From: Nocardioides carbamazepini | Lineage (GTDB): Bacteria > Actinomycetota > Actinomycetes > Propionibacteriales > Nocardioidaceae | Direction of reading: 5' to 3' | Length of the DNA stretch: 64,000 bases | NCBI RefSeq assembly: GCF_024614185.1 | Contig: NZ_JAHTLF010000025.1 | Coordinates: 124,001-188,000 of the forward strand | Shown here: one piece after another, positions 1-7,112 of the stretch | How the letters are laid out: every line of letters starts with the position of its first letter | Position numbering within the stretch: the first letter of the stretch is position 1 | Notes under the pieces: model-generated | What the model was told of the DNA's origin: nothing | Databases searched by the model: none | The model's input: only the letters and a program-made list of their open reading frames with translations | Made by a program: the position numbers and the translations under genes

Positions 1-262
1 GCTCGGAGGTGGCGGAGAAGGTCGTGTACCCGCCGAGCACGCCGGGACCCAGCGCCGCGGCCCAGGTCGGCGAGCGGCGGGCGAGGGGGAGGAGCAGCAG
101 GGCGGCGAGCAGGGCCGACCCCGAGACGTTGACCGCGAACGTCGTCCACGGGAAGCCACGACCGTCGGCGACCAGCTCGGTCGCGGCGTACCGGGCCACC
201 GCACCCACGGCGCCGCCCGCGGCCACGGCCAGGAGCAGCCGTGGAGGCGGGCCAGGCGTCAT
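1..262 (-). CDS. crcB: Fluoride efflux channel CrcB/FluC, partial (C-terminus outside window)
   Basis: Fluc family channels export F- passively through the inner membrane as antiparallel dimers. The visible 87 residues hold the family signature: an N-terminal helix with GGAVGAVARY, then a central TFAVNVSGSALL helix, then GVLGGYTTFSATSE. The usual length is about 120-130 residues, so roughly the last third lies beyond the window. The ATG overlaps the stop of the upstream ATPase gene as ATGA, so the two are probably co-transcribed. Actinobacteria often carry two crcB genes side by side; a second copy could lie just outside. No fluoride riboswitch is visible before the pair. Confidence 0.88.
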   Translation of the reverse strand, partial: MTPGPPPRLLLAVAAGGAVGAVARYAATELVADGRGFPWTTFAVNVSGSALLAALLLLPLARRSPTWAAALGPGVLGGYTTFSATSE

Positions 263-1245
263 GCCTGCAGGCTAGGGCGTGCTCCGGAGCCGTTGCCGCT
301 GCCCTGCCACGCGACCGGCGGCGCGCCCACGGCCTGCCGGCGGAACTCGCCGAGGAACCAGATCTGGAAGGACCGCTGCTCGGGGGTGCGCGGCGCCGTC
401 AGCAGTCGCTGGGCGCGGGAGAACTCGTCGGCCGCGTCGAGGAGGTCGATCAGGCCGCCGATCTGCCGAGCGGCCTCCCGGGGCATCCGCAGGCGCAGGT
501 CGATCGACTCCCGCCCGTCGGCGTACGCCTTGTCGACCTGCTCGCGACCCATGTTGGCGCGCAGCGGCCGCTCCAGGGCGTCGAAGTGCTCGGAGAGCAC
601 CTTGGCCAGGGGGTAGTCGTCCTCGTGGGCGAGGGCGAGCAGCCGGATCTCGCGACGCAGGTCGCGGTAGTGGCGCTGGAACCGGCCGAAGGCCCCGATC
701 GGGACCCCGTTGATCTGGACGCCGACCTCGCCCACCCGGGTGTGGTCGGCCTGGAGGGACGGCATGCTGTGGGTCTGCTGGTACGGCGCGCCCTCGGTCT
801 CGGACAGCTCGGGCGACGGCTCGAACCACACCGCCTTGCCGTCCTCGTCGATCTCGGCACCCCACGCGACCGAGGCCCGCGAGACGATGTCGAGGCCGCG
901 GCCGACGGTCGTCAGCGTGGCCAGCTGCTCCTCGTCGAGGGAGTCGAACGCGTCGAGGTCGAAGGCGTCGATGTCGAAGCCGCCCGCCTGGGTCGACGGC
1001 TGCGGGGGGATGACGGAGGCGTCGTGCACCTCGAAGCGGGGGTGCTCGGTGGTGCCGTGCACCTGGAGCCGGATGGGGGAGGTGCCGTGCAGGACGGCGT
1101 TCGTGACCAGCTCGGACACGGCGAGCTCGGCGCAGTCGGCCAGGTCCGCGCGGCCCAGCTGAACGCAGGTCTGGACCACCCAGCGTCGTGCATCGTGCAC
1201 GATCCGCGGCCCGGGGGCCAGGTCCAGTGTCTGCCGGTGCTGCAC
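259..1245 (-). CDS. HATPase_c (RsbW/SpoIIAB-like) regulatory ATPase with extra C-terminal domain
   Basis: Residues about 1-150 form a GHKL-type ATP-binding domain of the anti-sigma-factor/serine kinase kind: N-box ELVTNAVLHG, a short D-containing G1 region (FEVHDAS) and G2 box GRGLDIVSRASVAWGAE. The remaining ~180 residues are a helical domain I do not recognise. No membrane segment is seen, so it is cytoplasmic. I chose the GTG at 1245 because GGAAGG lies 7 bases upstream; an upstream GTG at 1320 would add 25 residues that look like non-coding sequence. It may partner an anti-sigma antagonist or act alone, but none is adjacent. It overlaps crcB by 4 bases. Confidence 0.72.
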   Translation of the reverse strand: MQHRQTLDLAPGPRIVHDARRWVVQTCVQLGRADLADCAELAVSELVTNAVLHGTSPIRLQVHGTTEHPRFEVHDASVIPPQPSTQAGGFDIDAFDLDAFDSLDEEQLATLTTVGRGLDIVSRASVAWGAEIDEDGKAVWFEPSPELSETEGAPYQQTHSMPSLQADHTRVGEVGVQINGVPIGAFGRFQRHYRDLRREIRLLALAHEDDYPLAKVLSEHFDALERPLRANMGREQVDKAYADGRESIDLRLRMPREAARQIGGLIDLLDAADEFSRAQRLLTAPRTPEQRSFQIWFLGEFRRQAVGAPPVAWQGSGNGSGARPSLQA

Positions 1246-1337
1246 GGAGGAACCTTCCGGGGTCTCGTCCGGTCGATGGGGGTGGCGATCCCGGGTCCGA
1301 TACCCCGCCCGGGTTGCCACTAAACCAACCGCCTCGA

Positions 1338-1343
1338 TGATAT
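1338..1343 (-). promoter_or_regulatory. Candidate -10 element (TATCAT) for the ATPase-crcB operon
   Basis: The minus strand reads TATCAT in a locally AT-rich patch of the divergent region shared with ndh. It would start transcription near 1331, giving an 86-base leader to the chosen GTG. No convincing -35 is visible. Confidence 0.3.
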
Positions 1344-1472
1344 TTGATCACGGGCCGCCCGGTGTGTGACCAACCAGACCTTGACGTCGGATTGGGGGTC
1401 GTGCGGCGGAGGCGGAAGAATGGGCGGCAAGGACGTCATCGTGTCGTCGACAGAGGTGCCCAGGAGGAAGCC

Positions 1473-2963
1473 ATGGCAGCAGGCGATACTCAGCCCGACC
1501 TGACCGACCGCATCATCGTCCCCCGCTCCGACCGTCATCAGGTCGTCGTCATCGGCTCCGGCTTCGGTGGCCTCTTCGGCACCAAGCAGCTGCGCAAGGC
1601 CGACGTCGACGTGACCATGATCGCGAAGACCACGCACCACCTCTTCCAGCCCCTGCTCTACCAGGTGGCGACCGGCATCCTCTCCGAGGGCGAGATCGCC
1701 CCGCCGACCCGCGAGGTGCTCGCCAACCAGAAGAACGCCCAGGTCCTGCTCGGCGAGGTCACCACCATCGACCTGGAGCAGCGCCAGGTCACCTCCCACG
1801 TCCTGGGCCGCGAGATCGTGACGCCGTACGACTCCCTCATCGTGGCCGCCGGCGCGGGCCAGTCGTACTTCGGCAACGACCACTTCGCCGAGTTCGCCCC
1901 CGGCATGAAGAGCGTCGACGACGCCCTGGAGCTGCGCGGCCGGATCTTCGGCGCCTTCGAGATGGCCGAGCTCGGCGCCTCGCGCGGCGAGAACGTCGAC
2001 CACCTGCTCACCTTCGTCGTCGTGGGCGCCGGTCCCACCGGGGTGGAGATGGCCGGCCAGATCGCCGAGCTCGCCCACCGCACGCTGACCCGCGACTTCC
2101 GGGCGATCAGCTCCCGCGAGGCGCGCGTCATCCTGGTCGACGCGGCGCCCCAGGTGCTGCCGCCGTTCGGCGCCAAGCTCGGCCGGTGGACCCAGGAGAA
2201 GCTGGAGCGGCTCGGCGTCGAGGTCATGCTCGGCGCGTTGGTGTCGCAGGTCGACGAGCGCGGCCTGACCGTGAAGTACAAGGACGGCAGCGAGAAGCGG
2301 ATCGAGGCGGTCGCCAAGGTCTGGGCCGCCGGGGTCCAGGCGAACCCGCTCGGCAAGCAGCTCTCCGCCCAGACCGGCGCCCCGCTCGACCGTGCCGGCC
2401 GGATCTCGGTCAACCCCGACCTCACCCTCCCGGGCTACCCCGAGGTGTTCGTCGTCGGCGACATGATCTCGCTCGACAACCTCCCCGGCGTCGCGCAGGT
2501 CGCGATCCAGGGGGCGAAGTACGCCGCCAAGGAGATCGAGGGTCGCATCGACGGCAAGCCCGCGCAGCCGCCGTTCAAGTACTTCGACAAGGGCTCGATG
2601 GCCATCATCAGCCGCTTCCGCGCGGTCGCGATGGTCGGCAAGCTCCGGATCACCGGCATCCTCGCCTGGCTGATGTGGCTGGTGGTGCACCTCTTCTACC
2701 TCACCGGGTTCAAGAACCGCGTGACCGCGGTCCTGCGCTGGGCGGTCTCGTTCCTCGGCCGTGGCCGCTCGGAGCGGACGTCGACGGAACAGCAGATCTT
2801 CGCTCGGGTGGCGCTCCAGCGTCTCGCCCGCGGTGCGACGGACCTGGTCTCCCAGCCCGGCGAGCACGACGAGGCGCAGCGTCGTGCCGAGCTCGAAGCC
2901 CAGGCGGCCGAGGAGGCCCGCCTGAGCGACGAGAACAAGCGCGGCGTGAAGGTCCCTGGCTGA
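1473..2963 (+). CDS. ndh: Type II NADH dehydrogenase (NDH-2)
   Basis: Single-subunit, non-proton-pumping NADH:menaquinone oxidoreductase of the respiratory chain, peripheral on the inner face of the membrane. About 496 residues. The FAD Rossmann motif VVVIGSGFGGLFG lies near residue 25, the NADH Rossmann motif VVVGAGPTGVEMAG near residue 180, and the late FAD-contact segment PEVFVVGDMI near 325. A C-terminal hydrophobic stretch (ILAWLMWLVVHLFYLTGF) is the family's membrane anchor. The ATG at 1473 follows AGGAGGAAG at ideal spacing; the reading frame is open further upstream, but without a ribosome site. Confidence 0.95.
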   Translation: MAAGDTQPDLTDRIIVPRSDRHQVVVIGSGFGGLFGTKQLRKADVDVTMIAKTTHHLFQPLLYQVATGILSEGEIAPPTREVLANQKNAQVLLGEVTTIDLEQRQVTSHVLGREIVTPYDSLIVAAGAGQSYFGNDHFAEFAPGMKSVDDALELRGRIFGAFEMAELGASRGENVDHLLTFVVVGAGPTGVEMAGQIAELAHRTLTRDFRAISSREARVILVDAAPQVLPPFGAKLGRWTQEKLERLGVEVMLGALVSQVDERGLTVKYKDGSEKRIEAVAKVWAAGVQANPLGKQLSAQTGAPLDRAGRISVNPDLTLPGYPEVFVVGDMISLDNLPGVAQVAIQGAKYAAKEIEGRIDGKPAQPPFKYFDKGSMAIISRFRAVAMVGKLRITGILAWLMWLVVHLFYLTGFKNRVTAVLRWAVSFLGRGRSERTSTEQQIFARVALQRLARGATDLVSQPGEHDEAQRRAELEAQAAEEARLSDENKRGVKVPG

Positions 2964-2988
2964 GCCCACGGGTGAGTGTCCGGAGCGG

Positions 2989-3627
2989 TCACGACAGCCG
3001 CTCCCGGATGTGCCGGGGCAGGATGAAGACCCCCTCGGCCTCGGCGGTGACGCCGTCCGGCCCGATCAGGTGTGCCCGGGCCCAGGTCTTGATGCCGTCC
3101 TCGCGGTCGATCCACGCCTCGGCGCGCAGGTCGCCGAGCGGGGTGCCCCGCCGGTAGACGATCGTCAGGGTCCCGGTCATCCCCGGCCGGCCCGCCGCAC
3201 CGACGGCGTGGCCGAGGATCTGGTCGAGGATGAGCGACACCACGCCGCCGTGGACCAGCCCGGGCGGCCCCTCGTACGCCGGGCCGCACCGGAACTCCGT
3301 CGCGGCCCGGCCGGTGGCGTCGCTGGCGACCTCCAGCGGCGGTGCGATCGGGTTGCGCAGCCCGATGACCGGGTTGCCCCAGGGGCGGCGCCGCCCACCG
3401 GTGAGGTGCTCCTCGCCGAGGGTCCGAGCACGGCGCACCTTCCGCAGCCGGGCCACCGCCGCCTCGACGTCCGCCTGCGCGGCGCGGACCTCGTCCTCGT
3501 CGACGTCGGACATCACGCACAGGTCGACCAGCTCCCGCGTGGCCTCGGCGAGCGGACGCCAGGTGGCCGCCTGCCGCTCGATCTCGGCCGCCGGCGTCTC
3601 GTCGGAGTCGGGGAGGTGCCAGTTCAT
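2989..3627 (-). CDS. PaaI-type hotdog-fold acyl-CoA thioesterase
   Basis: 212 residues. The C-terminal ~120 residues carry the PaaI/4HBT hotdog signature GLVHGGVVSLILDQILGHA (about residues 122-140), whose HGG and Asp are the catalytic positions. This suggests hydrolysis of an acyl- or aryl-CoA thioester in the cytoplasm. The first ~95 residues are helical and rich in charge, as in longer actinobacterial members. A KstR-like palindrome sits 12 bases upstream of the ATG, which would place it in lipid or steroid metabolism. It stands alone, divergent from the acetyltransferase gene. The substrate cannot be told from sequence. Confidence 0.85.
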   Translation of the reverse strand: MNWHLPDSDETPAAEIERQAATWRPLAEATRELVDLCVMSDVDEDEVRAAQADVEAAVARLRKVRRARTLGEEHLTGGRRRPWGNPVIGLRNPIAPPLEVASDATGRAATEFRCGPAYEGPPGLVHGGVVSLILDQILGHAVGAAGRPGMTGTLTIVYRRGTPLGDLRAEAWIDREDGIKTWARAHLIGPDGVTAEAEGVFILPRHIRERLS

Positions 3628-3638
3628 GTCCGCCAGAG

Positions 3639-3652
3639 TAGAACACGTTCTC
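3639..3652. promoter_or_regulatory. KstR-like operator (TAGAACACGTTCTC)
   Basis: A near-perfect inverted repeat AGAAC-AC-GTTCT matches 13 of 14 positions implied by the TnnAACnnGTTnnA consensus known for the TetR-family sterol regulator KstR. It lies directly upstream of the thioesterase start, overlapping the place where its promoter should be. Binding by KstR itself is inference; other TetR regulators use similar sites. Confidence 0.5.
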
Positions 3653-3701
3653 GTTTCGGAGGCGAGGAAACCCGGTTGACCCGCGGTGATGGGATGGGCA
3701 C

Positions 3702-4247
3702 ATGACCGCGCTCGTCGCCCCCGACCTCTCCCGCTGGCAGCCCTGGGCCGCGATGGTCGAGGACTTCGGCGGCCCGGACGAGATGCACGGATCGGGCTAC
3801 TGGCATCTCGACGGCGACCCGGTGCCCACCCGCACCGGCTGCGCCGCGTTCGTCACCATGACCGAGGCGACATCGACCGCCGACCTCGACGGAACCCGGG
3901 TCCCCTCGACGTACTTCTGGATCGCGGCCCAGGACGGTGCGCCCGGCGACGACCTGGTCGGGTTCCTGCACCTGCGGCACACGCTCAACGAGTGGCTGTT
4001 CGAGCAGGGGGGTCACATCGGGTACTCCGTGCGGCCCGCCGCGCGCCGCCGGGGGCACGCCTCGCGTGCGCTCGCGCTCGGCGTCAGCGCGGCGGCCCGG
4101 CTCGGGATCGACCGGGTGCTGGTCACCTGCGACGTGGGCAACGACGCCTCCCGGCGCACCATCGAGGCCGGTGGCGGGCGGTTCGAGGACGAGCGCCAGG
4201 GCAAGCTGCGCTTCTGGATCCCCTGCGACGGTCCTACGGCCGGTTGA
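3702..4247 (+). CDS. GNAT-family N-acetyltransferase
   Basis: 181 residues. The acetyl-CoA-binding motif A region reads GHIGYSVRPAARRRGHASRAL (about residues 106-126), and the following VLVTCDVGNDASRRTIEAGG is typical of YhfO/RimJ-like small GNATs. It would transfer acetyl from acetyl-CoA to an amine of unknown identity. Its 3' end overlaps the end of the convergent membrane-protein gene by 14 bases. The ribosome site is weak (GATGGG). No operon partner. Confidence 0.83.
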   Translation: MTALVAPDLSRWQPWAAMVEDFGGPDEMHGSGYWHLDGDPVPTRTGCAAFVTMTEATSTADLDGTRVPSTYFWIAAQDGAPGDDLVGFLHLRHTLNEWLFEQGGHIGYSVRPAARRRGHASRALALGVSAAARLGIDRVLVTCDVGNDASRRTIEAGGGRFEDERQGKLRFWIPCDGPTAG

Positions 4248-5232
4248 CCGGGGACTGGTCGACGGGGTCCTCCAGCTCCTGGGCCGGCGCCGGAGCGGGC
4301 GCGGGCCGCAACCCGGGGCGCAGCCGGTAGAGCACGGTCGTGAACCAGTGGGGGTCGACCATCGAGCGGGTGATCACCACGAGAGGAAGGCCCTCCCGCT
4401 CGATCAGCACCGTCCACCGCCGGTCGCTGGGCTCGCCCACGATCGCGATCGGGGTGTACGAGCTGGCCACGTCGACCACCTCGGTCTGCCCGTTGCGCCT
4501 GATGCTCAGCTGGCCGCGCCGGATGGCGAGCTCGGTGGTCGTGCCGCCGGCGCGCACCGCCCAGACGACCAGCAGCAGGAAGCCCAGGATGCCGGCCGCC
4601 CCGATGGTGGCGGACGTCGGCTCCCGCGCCGCGGCGTACGACGCCACGCCGGTCGCGACGAGGACGGCGAGCAGCACCCAGGAGAGACTGCGCCGGATCC
4701 CGCCGCGGGCCGGGAACTGCGCGTCGGTGCTGGCATTGAGCGCGGTCAGGTTGTCCTCGGGCTCGGTCCACCGGCCGCGCCGGACCTCGGGCTCGCTGGG
4801 CACCTGCGGCGGAGGGGCGGGGCGCTTCGGGGTGGACGGCTCCGGCGCGGCCGGTGCCGGAGCCGGCGCAGGTGCCGGTGCGGCCGCCCGCGACGTCGTC
4901 GGCTGCTTCGGCAGGTCGGCACGCAACGCCTCGACCACGGACCGGCCGACGTCGGTGCTGTCGAGGCCACCCGCCTGGGCGATCCGGGCCGGCGGCTCCG
5001 GCGGCGCCTCGACGCCGAGCGCCTCGAGGACCGAGCGGCCGGCCGACGTGGAGTCGACGCGGGGGCCCGCCGCCGGCGGGGAGGCCGCCCTGCGCGGCGC
5101 GGGGTCGGTGGTGAGGCCGCCGCTCCCGCGGGGTGCGCCGACCACCCGGGCGTCCCGGGCATAGGTGGCACGCTTGTTCAGCCAGGCACGGATGCTCTCC
5201 GTGTCCGGCCCGAACTCGTCATTGCTCCCCAC
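4234..5232 (-). CDS. Membrane protein with two helices and a C-terminal beta-rich domain (paralog family A)
   Basis: About 332 residues. The N-terminal ~170 residues are Pro/Ala/Arg-rich and probably disordered, with two copies of a short segment (TSAGRSVLEAL and TDVGRSVVEALRADL). Two membrane helices follow (WVLLAVLVATGVASYAA and ATIGAAGILGFLLLVVWAV), then an ~85-residue domain ending WTVLIEREGLPLVVITRSMVD...F. That tail is shared with the two proteins encoded at 56211-56825 and 56836-60342. I chose the GTG at 5232, 8 bases after AGGGAGG, over an upstream ATG-frame extension. Function unknown. Confidence 0.7.
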   Translation of the reverse strand: MGSNDEFGPDTESIRAWLNKRATYARDARVVGAPRGSGGLTTDPAPRRAASPPAAGPRVDSTSAGRSVLEALGVEAPPEPPARIAQAGGLDSTDVGRSVVEALRADLPKQPTTSRAAAPAPAPAPAPAAPEPSTPKRPAPPPQVPSEPEVRRGRWTEPEDNLTALNASTDAQFPARGGIRRSLSWVLLAVLVATGVASYAAAREPTSATIGAAGILGFLLLVVWAVRAGGTTTELAIRRGQLSIRRNGQTEVVDVASSYTPIAIVGEPSDRRWTVLIEREGLPLVVITRSMVDPHWFTTVLYRLRPGLRPAPAPAPAQELEDPVDQSPVNRP

Positions 5233-5367
5233 GAGCGAGTCCCTCCCTGTCCCTCTCCCGGCGCTCAGGCTACTCCGCGCCGGTCCCACCCGTCGTCGGT
5301 TCGGTGGTCCTCCCGGATGGTCCCCAGGGACCAGGGGCGCCTGGCTCCCACCGCCCGGGCGGTAGAT

Positions 5368-5382
5368 TGAGAGCGATTCCCA
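5368..5382. promoter_or_regulatory. Possible Zur box upstream of zur
   Basis: TGAGAGCGATTCCCA resembles the actinobacterial Zur palindrome (TGAAAATCATTTTCA type), matching 9 of 15 positions, and sits about 30 bases before the zur start. Autoregulation would explain it. The right half is degenerate, so this is tentative. Confidence 0.3.
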
Positions 5383-5411
5383 GTCCGATGGCAGTGTCCC
5401 CAGGAGGTTCG

Positions 5412-5822
5412 GTGTCCGACACCCGCCCCGCCGCGCTCCGGCCGACCCGGCAGCGCCGGGCGATCACCGATGCCCTGGCCCAGGCAGCCGACTTCCAGAG
5501 CGCGCAGGAGATCCACGACAGCCTGCGGCGTACCGGCGACAAGGTCGGCCTCGCCACCGTCTACCGGACCCTCCAGGCCATGGCCGAGGTCGGCGACGTC
5601 GACGTCCGCCACAACCCCGCCGGCGAGGCGACCTACCGTCGCTGCAGCGACTCGCACCACCACCATCTCGTCTGCCGCTCGTGCGGCCGCACGGTCGAGA
5701 TCACCGGCTCCGCCGTGGAGAGGTGGGCGCAGGCGATTGCCGACGAGCACGGGTTCACCGAGGTCAGTCACATGGTGGAGCTCGTGGGTCTGTGCGCGGA
5801 GTGCGCCCAGCGCAAGGAGTAG
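5412..5822 (+). CDS. zur: Zinc uptake regulator, Fur family
   Basis: 136-residue Fur-family repressor that blocks zinc-uptake genes when loaded with Zn2+. The winged-helix half contains TRQRRAITDAL and GLATVYRTLQAMAEVGDVD; the dimerisation half has the metal cluster HHHHLVCRSCGRTVEI (about residues 78-93) and a terminal C-AEC pair that forms the structural zinc site with it. The pattern YRRCS-HHHHHLVCRSCG closely matches mycobacterial FurB/Zur rather than FurA. The GTG at 5412 follows AGGAGG with a short 4-base spacing. The stop codon overlaps the 3' end of the convergent tRNA gene. Confidence 0.88.
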   Translation: MSDTRPAALRPTRQRRAITDALAQAADFQSAQEIHDSLRRTGDKVGLATVYRTLQAMAEVGDVDVRHNPAGEATYRRCSDSHHHHLVCRSCGRTVEITGSAVERWAQAIADEHGFTEVSHMVELVGLCAECAQRKE

Positions 5823-5892
5823 GCCGTGCGGGGCTCGAACCCGCGACACTCGGATTAAAAGTCCGGTGCTCTACCAACTGAGCTAACGGCCC
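5820..5892 (-). tRNA. tRNA-Lys (anticodon TTT)
   Basis: 73 bases, no encoded CCA. The cloverleaf is complete: a 7-bp acceptor stem (GGGCCGT with ACGGCCT, final G-U), D arm GCTCAGTTGGTAGAGC, anticodon loop CTTTTAA with TTT at 34-36, and T arm GGGTTCGAGCCCC. The discriminator base is A. C27-A43 is unpaired in the anticodon stem. The gene's 3' end coincides with the zur stop codon. No integrase gene or duplicated tRNA end is visible nearby. Confidence 0.95.
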
Positions 5893-6302
5893 GGACTGAG
5901 CCTATCGAGCGCGCGCGGCGGCCCGCCGGGCGGCCGGGCGGCGGCCTGCCGGATCCGGGCGCCACCCACCGACCGGAATTGTCGTGGATCGACCGTGGGG
6001 ACGACAGATTCGGTAGGTGCGTGGCATCGACGGACGGGTTTTCCGGAGCGTCACACGCGTGTTGCAGAACCTTCATGGTCGAACCGAATTTCGTGGCGGA
6101 GGAGAGGTTCCGCAGTCGGCCGAGATTGGTAGTGTCGACTTCGCAGCGACTGCAGTTCTCGAAGGTGAACGCCTGCGGAGTCTGTGGCCGACGGCGTATC
6201 TGGTTTGTGGTGTCGCCATCACGGTCGGAGCGACGTGTCATCCAGCCGCTGCGGGCCGTCGAGGTGGCGGCTCTCGCCCCGATACGAGGAGTAACGAGCA
6301 AC
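5893..6302 (+). promoter_or_regulatory. Long upstream region and leader of the cold-shock gene
   Basis: 410 bases with no convincing gene. Base composition is lower in G+C than the surroundings after about 6040. A TAGTGT -10-like hexamer at 6130-6135 would give a leader of about 165 bases, in keeping with the long 5' leaders of cold-shock genes. GAGGAG at 6286-6291 is the ribosome site for cspA. An open frame through this region is continuous with cspA but lacks a ribosome site and coding-type codon bias. Confidence 0.45.
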
Positions 6303-6506
6303 ATGGCTCAGGGCACCGTCAAGTGGTTCAGCGCCGAGAAGGGCTTCGGCTTCATCGAGCAGGAGGGTGGCGGCGACGACGTCTTCGTCCACTACTCGGC
6401 GATCCAGTCCCAGGGCTACAAGTCCCTGGAGGACAACCAGAAGGTCGAGTTCGACGTCACCCAGGGCCCCAAGGGCCCGCAGGCCGAGAACGTCCGTCCT
6501 CTCTGA
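6303..6506 (+). CDS. cspA: Cold-shock domain protein
   Basis: 67-residue single CSD (OB-fold) RNA/ssDNA chaperone. RNP1 KGFGFIEQ and RNP2 VFVHYSAI are intact, and the N-terminus MAQGTVKWFSAEKGFGF is typical of actinobacterial CspA-like proteins. It acts in the cytoplasm, melting RNA secondary structure. GAGGAG lies 11 bases before the ATG. A strong hairpin terminator follows. Codon use is strongly biased (AAG, GGC, GTC), as expected for an abundant protein. Confidence 0.96.
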   Translation: MAQGTVKWFSAEKGFGFIEQEGGGDDVFVHYSAIQSQGYKSLEDNQKVEFDVTQGPKGPQAENVRPL

Positions 6507-6533
6507 CCCGTTCCGAGAAGACCCCGTCTCCGT

Positions 6534-6572
6534 GGGGCCCCGCCGACCGGCGGGGCCCCCCGGCGGGTTTTT
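6534..6572 (+). terminator. Rho-independent terminator after cspA
   Basis: A perfect 11-bp stem (GGGGCCCCGCC / GGCGGGGCCCC) with a 4-base loop spans 6534-6559; a second GC block precedes TTTTT at 6568-6572. Confidence 0.85.
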
Positions 6573-6672
6573 CGGCCACCGAACTTTTCCAGAACTTTTG
6601 GGTTTGTCAGCGTCGAGACGGGGGATCATGGTCTCGGAAGACCGCGCTGGACTCGGCTCGAGGAGGGGAAGG

Positions 6673-6819
6673 ATGGCCGATCAGTTCGACGTCACCCTCG
6701 AGGACGGCGAGCTCCTCACGGAGGTCGAGCTGACCACCAACCTGATCATCGCCGCCAGCGCCAGCGACGACCGCCTCTCGGTCGAGGAGATCGACCGGAT
6801 CCTCGGCGTCGCGCGCTGA
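6673..6819 (+). CDS. Small acidic protein of unknown function, 48 residues
   Basis: MADQFDVTLEDGELLTEVEL followed by a C-terminal helix-like segment DDRLSVEEIDRILGV. Net charge is strongly negative. The ATG is preceded by AGGAGGGGAAGG, an unusually strong ribosome site, and coding-type third-position G+C bias is clear, so I regard it as real. No signal peptide or membrane segment. I do not recognise the family. It is separately placed after the cspA terminator, with the 115-bp tandem repeat just downstream. Confidence 0.7.
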   Translation: MADQFDVTLEDGELLTEVELTTNLIIAASASDDRLSVEEIDRILGVAR

Positions 6820-6820
6820 T

Positions 6821-7104
6821 CTTGTCGGCGCGAGCGTGTCGCAGATCGTGCTCGCCGCCCGGGACCTCGCAAGCTCGGCCCCACGGGCGTCGCACGATGC
6901 GGCTCCGCCGCCGTGCGACACGCTGCCGCGCTGGGCTTGTCGGCGCGGGCGTGTCGTCGATTGTGCTCGCCGCCCGGGGCCTCGCACGCTCGGCCCCACG
7001 GGCGTCGCACGATGCGGCTCCGCCGCCGTGCGACACGCTGCCGCGCGGGCTCCTTCTGCGCGAGGGGGTCGCAGATCGTGCTCGCCGCCCGGGGCCTCGC
7101 AAGC
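6821..7104. repeat. 115-bp tandem repeat, about 2.5 copies, each full copy with a strong hairpin
   Basis: Units are 6821-6935, 6936-7050 and a partial 7051-7104, in exact 115-bp register with only a few differences between the first two. Each full unit contains a hairpin (6889-6919 and 7004-7034) with arms GTCGCACG and CGTGCGAC and an inner GCGGC/GCCGC stem separated by a 2-base bulge. The array fills the space between two convergent genes, so it may terminate transcription from both sides. No coding potential of its own. Confidence 0.85.
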
Positions 7105-7112
7105 ACGCGCTG

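Noticed and set aside
1..1472. Fluoride riboswitch upstream of the crcB operon
   Set aside because: I could not find the conserved fluoride-aptamer sequence in the 150-base divergent gap, and the leader before the ATPase gene is short.
1320..2969. A 549-codon minus-strand frame opposite ndh
   Set aside because: The + strand frame has both Rossmann motifs and the membrane anchor of NDH-2; the antisense has no motif.
5820..5892. tRNA-Lys as an integration site for the catabolic island
   Set aside because: No integrase, no duplicated tRNA 3' end and several housekeeping genes separate the tRNA from the island that begins at 8466.
5979..6302. A 108-codon N-terminal extension in frame with cspA
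   Set aside because: No ribosome site, mixed codon use and no homology; cold-shock proteins of this type start at MAQGTVKWF.
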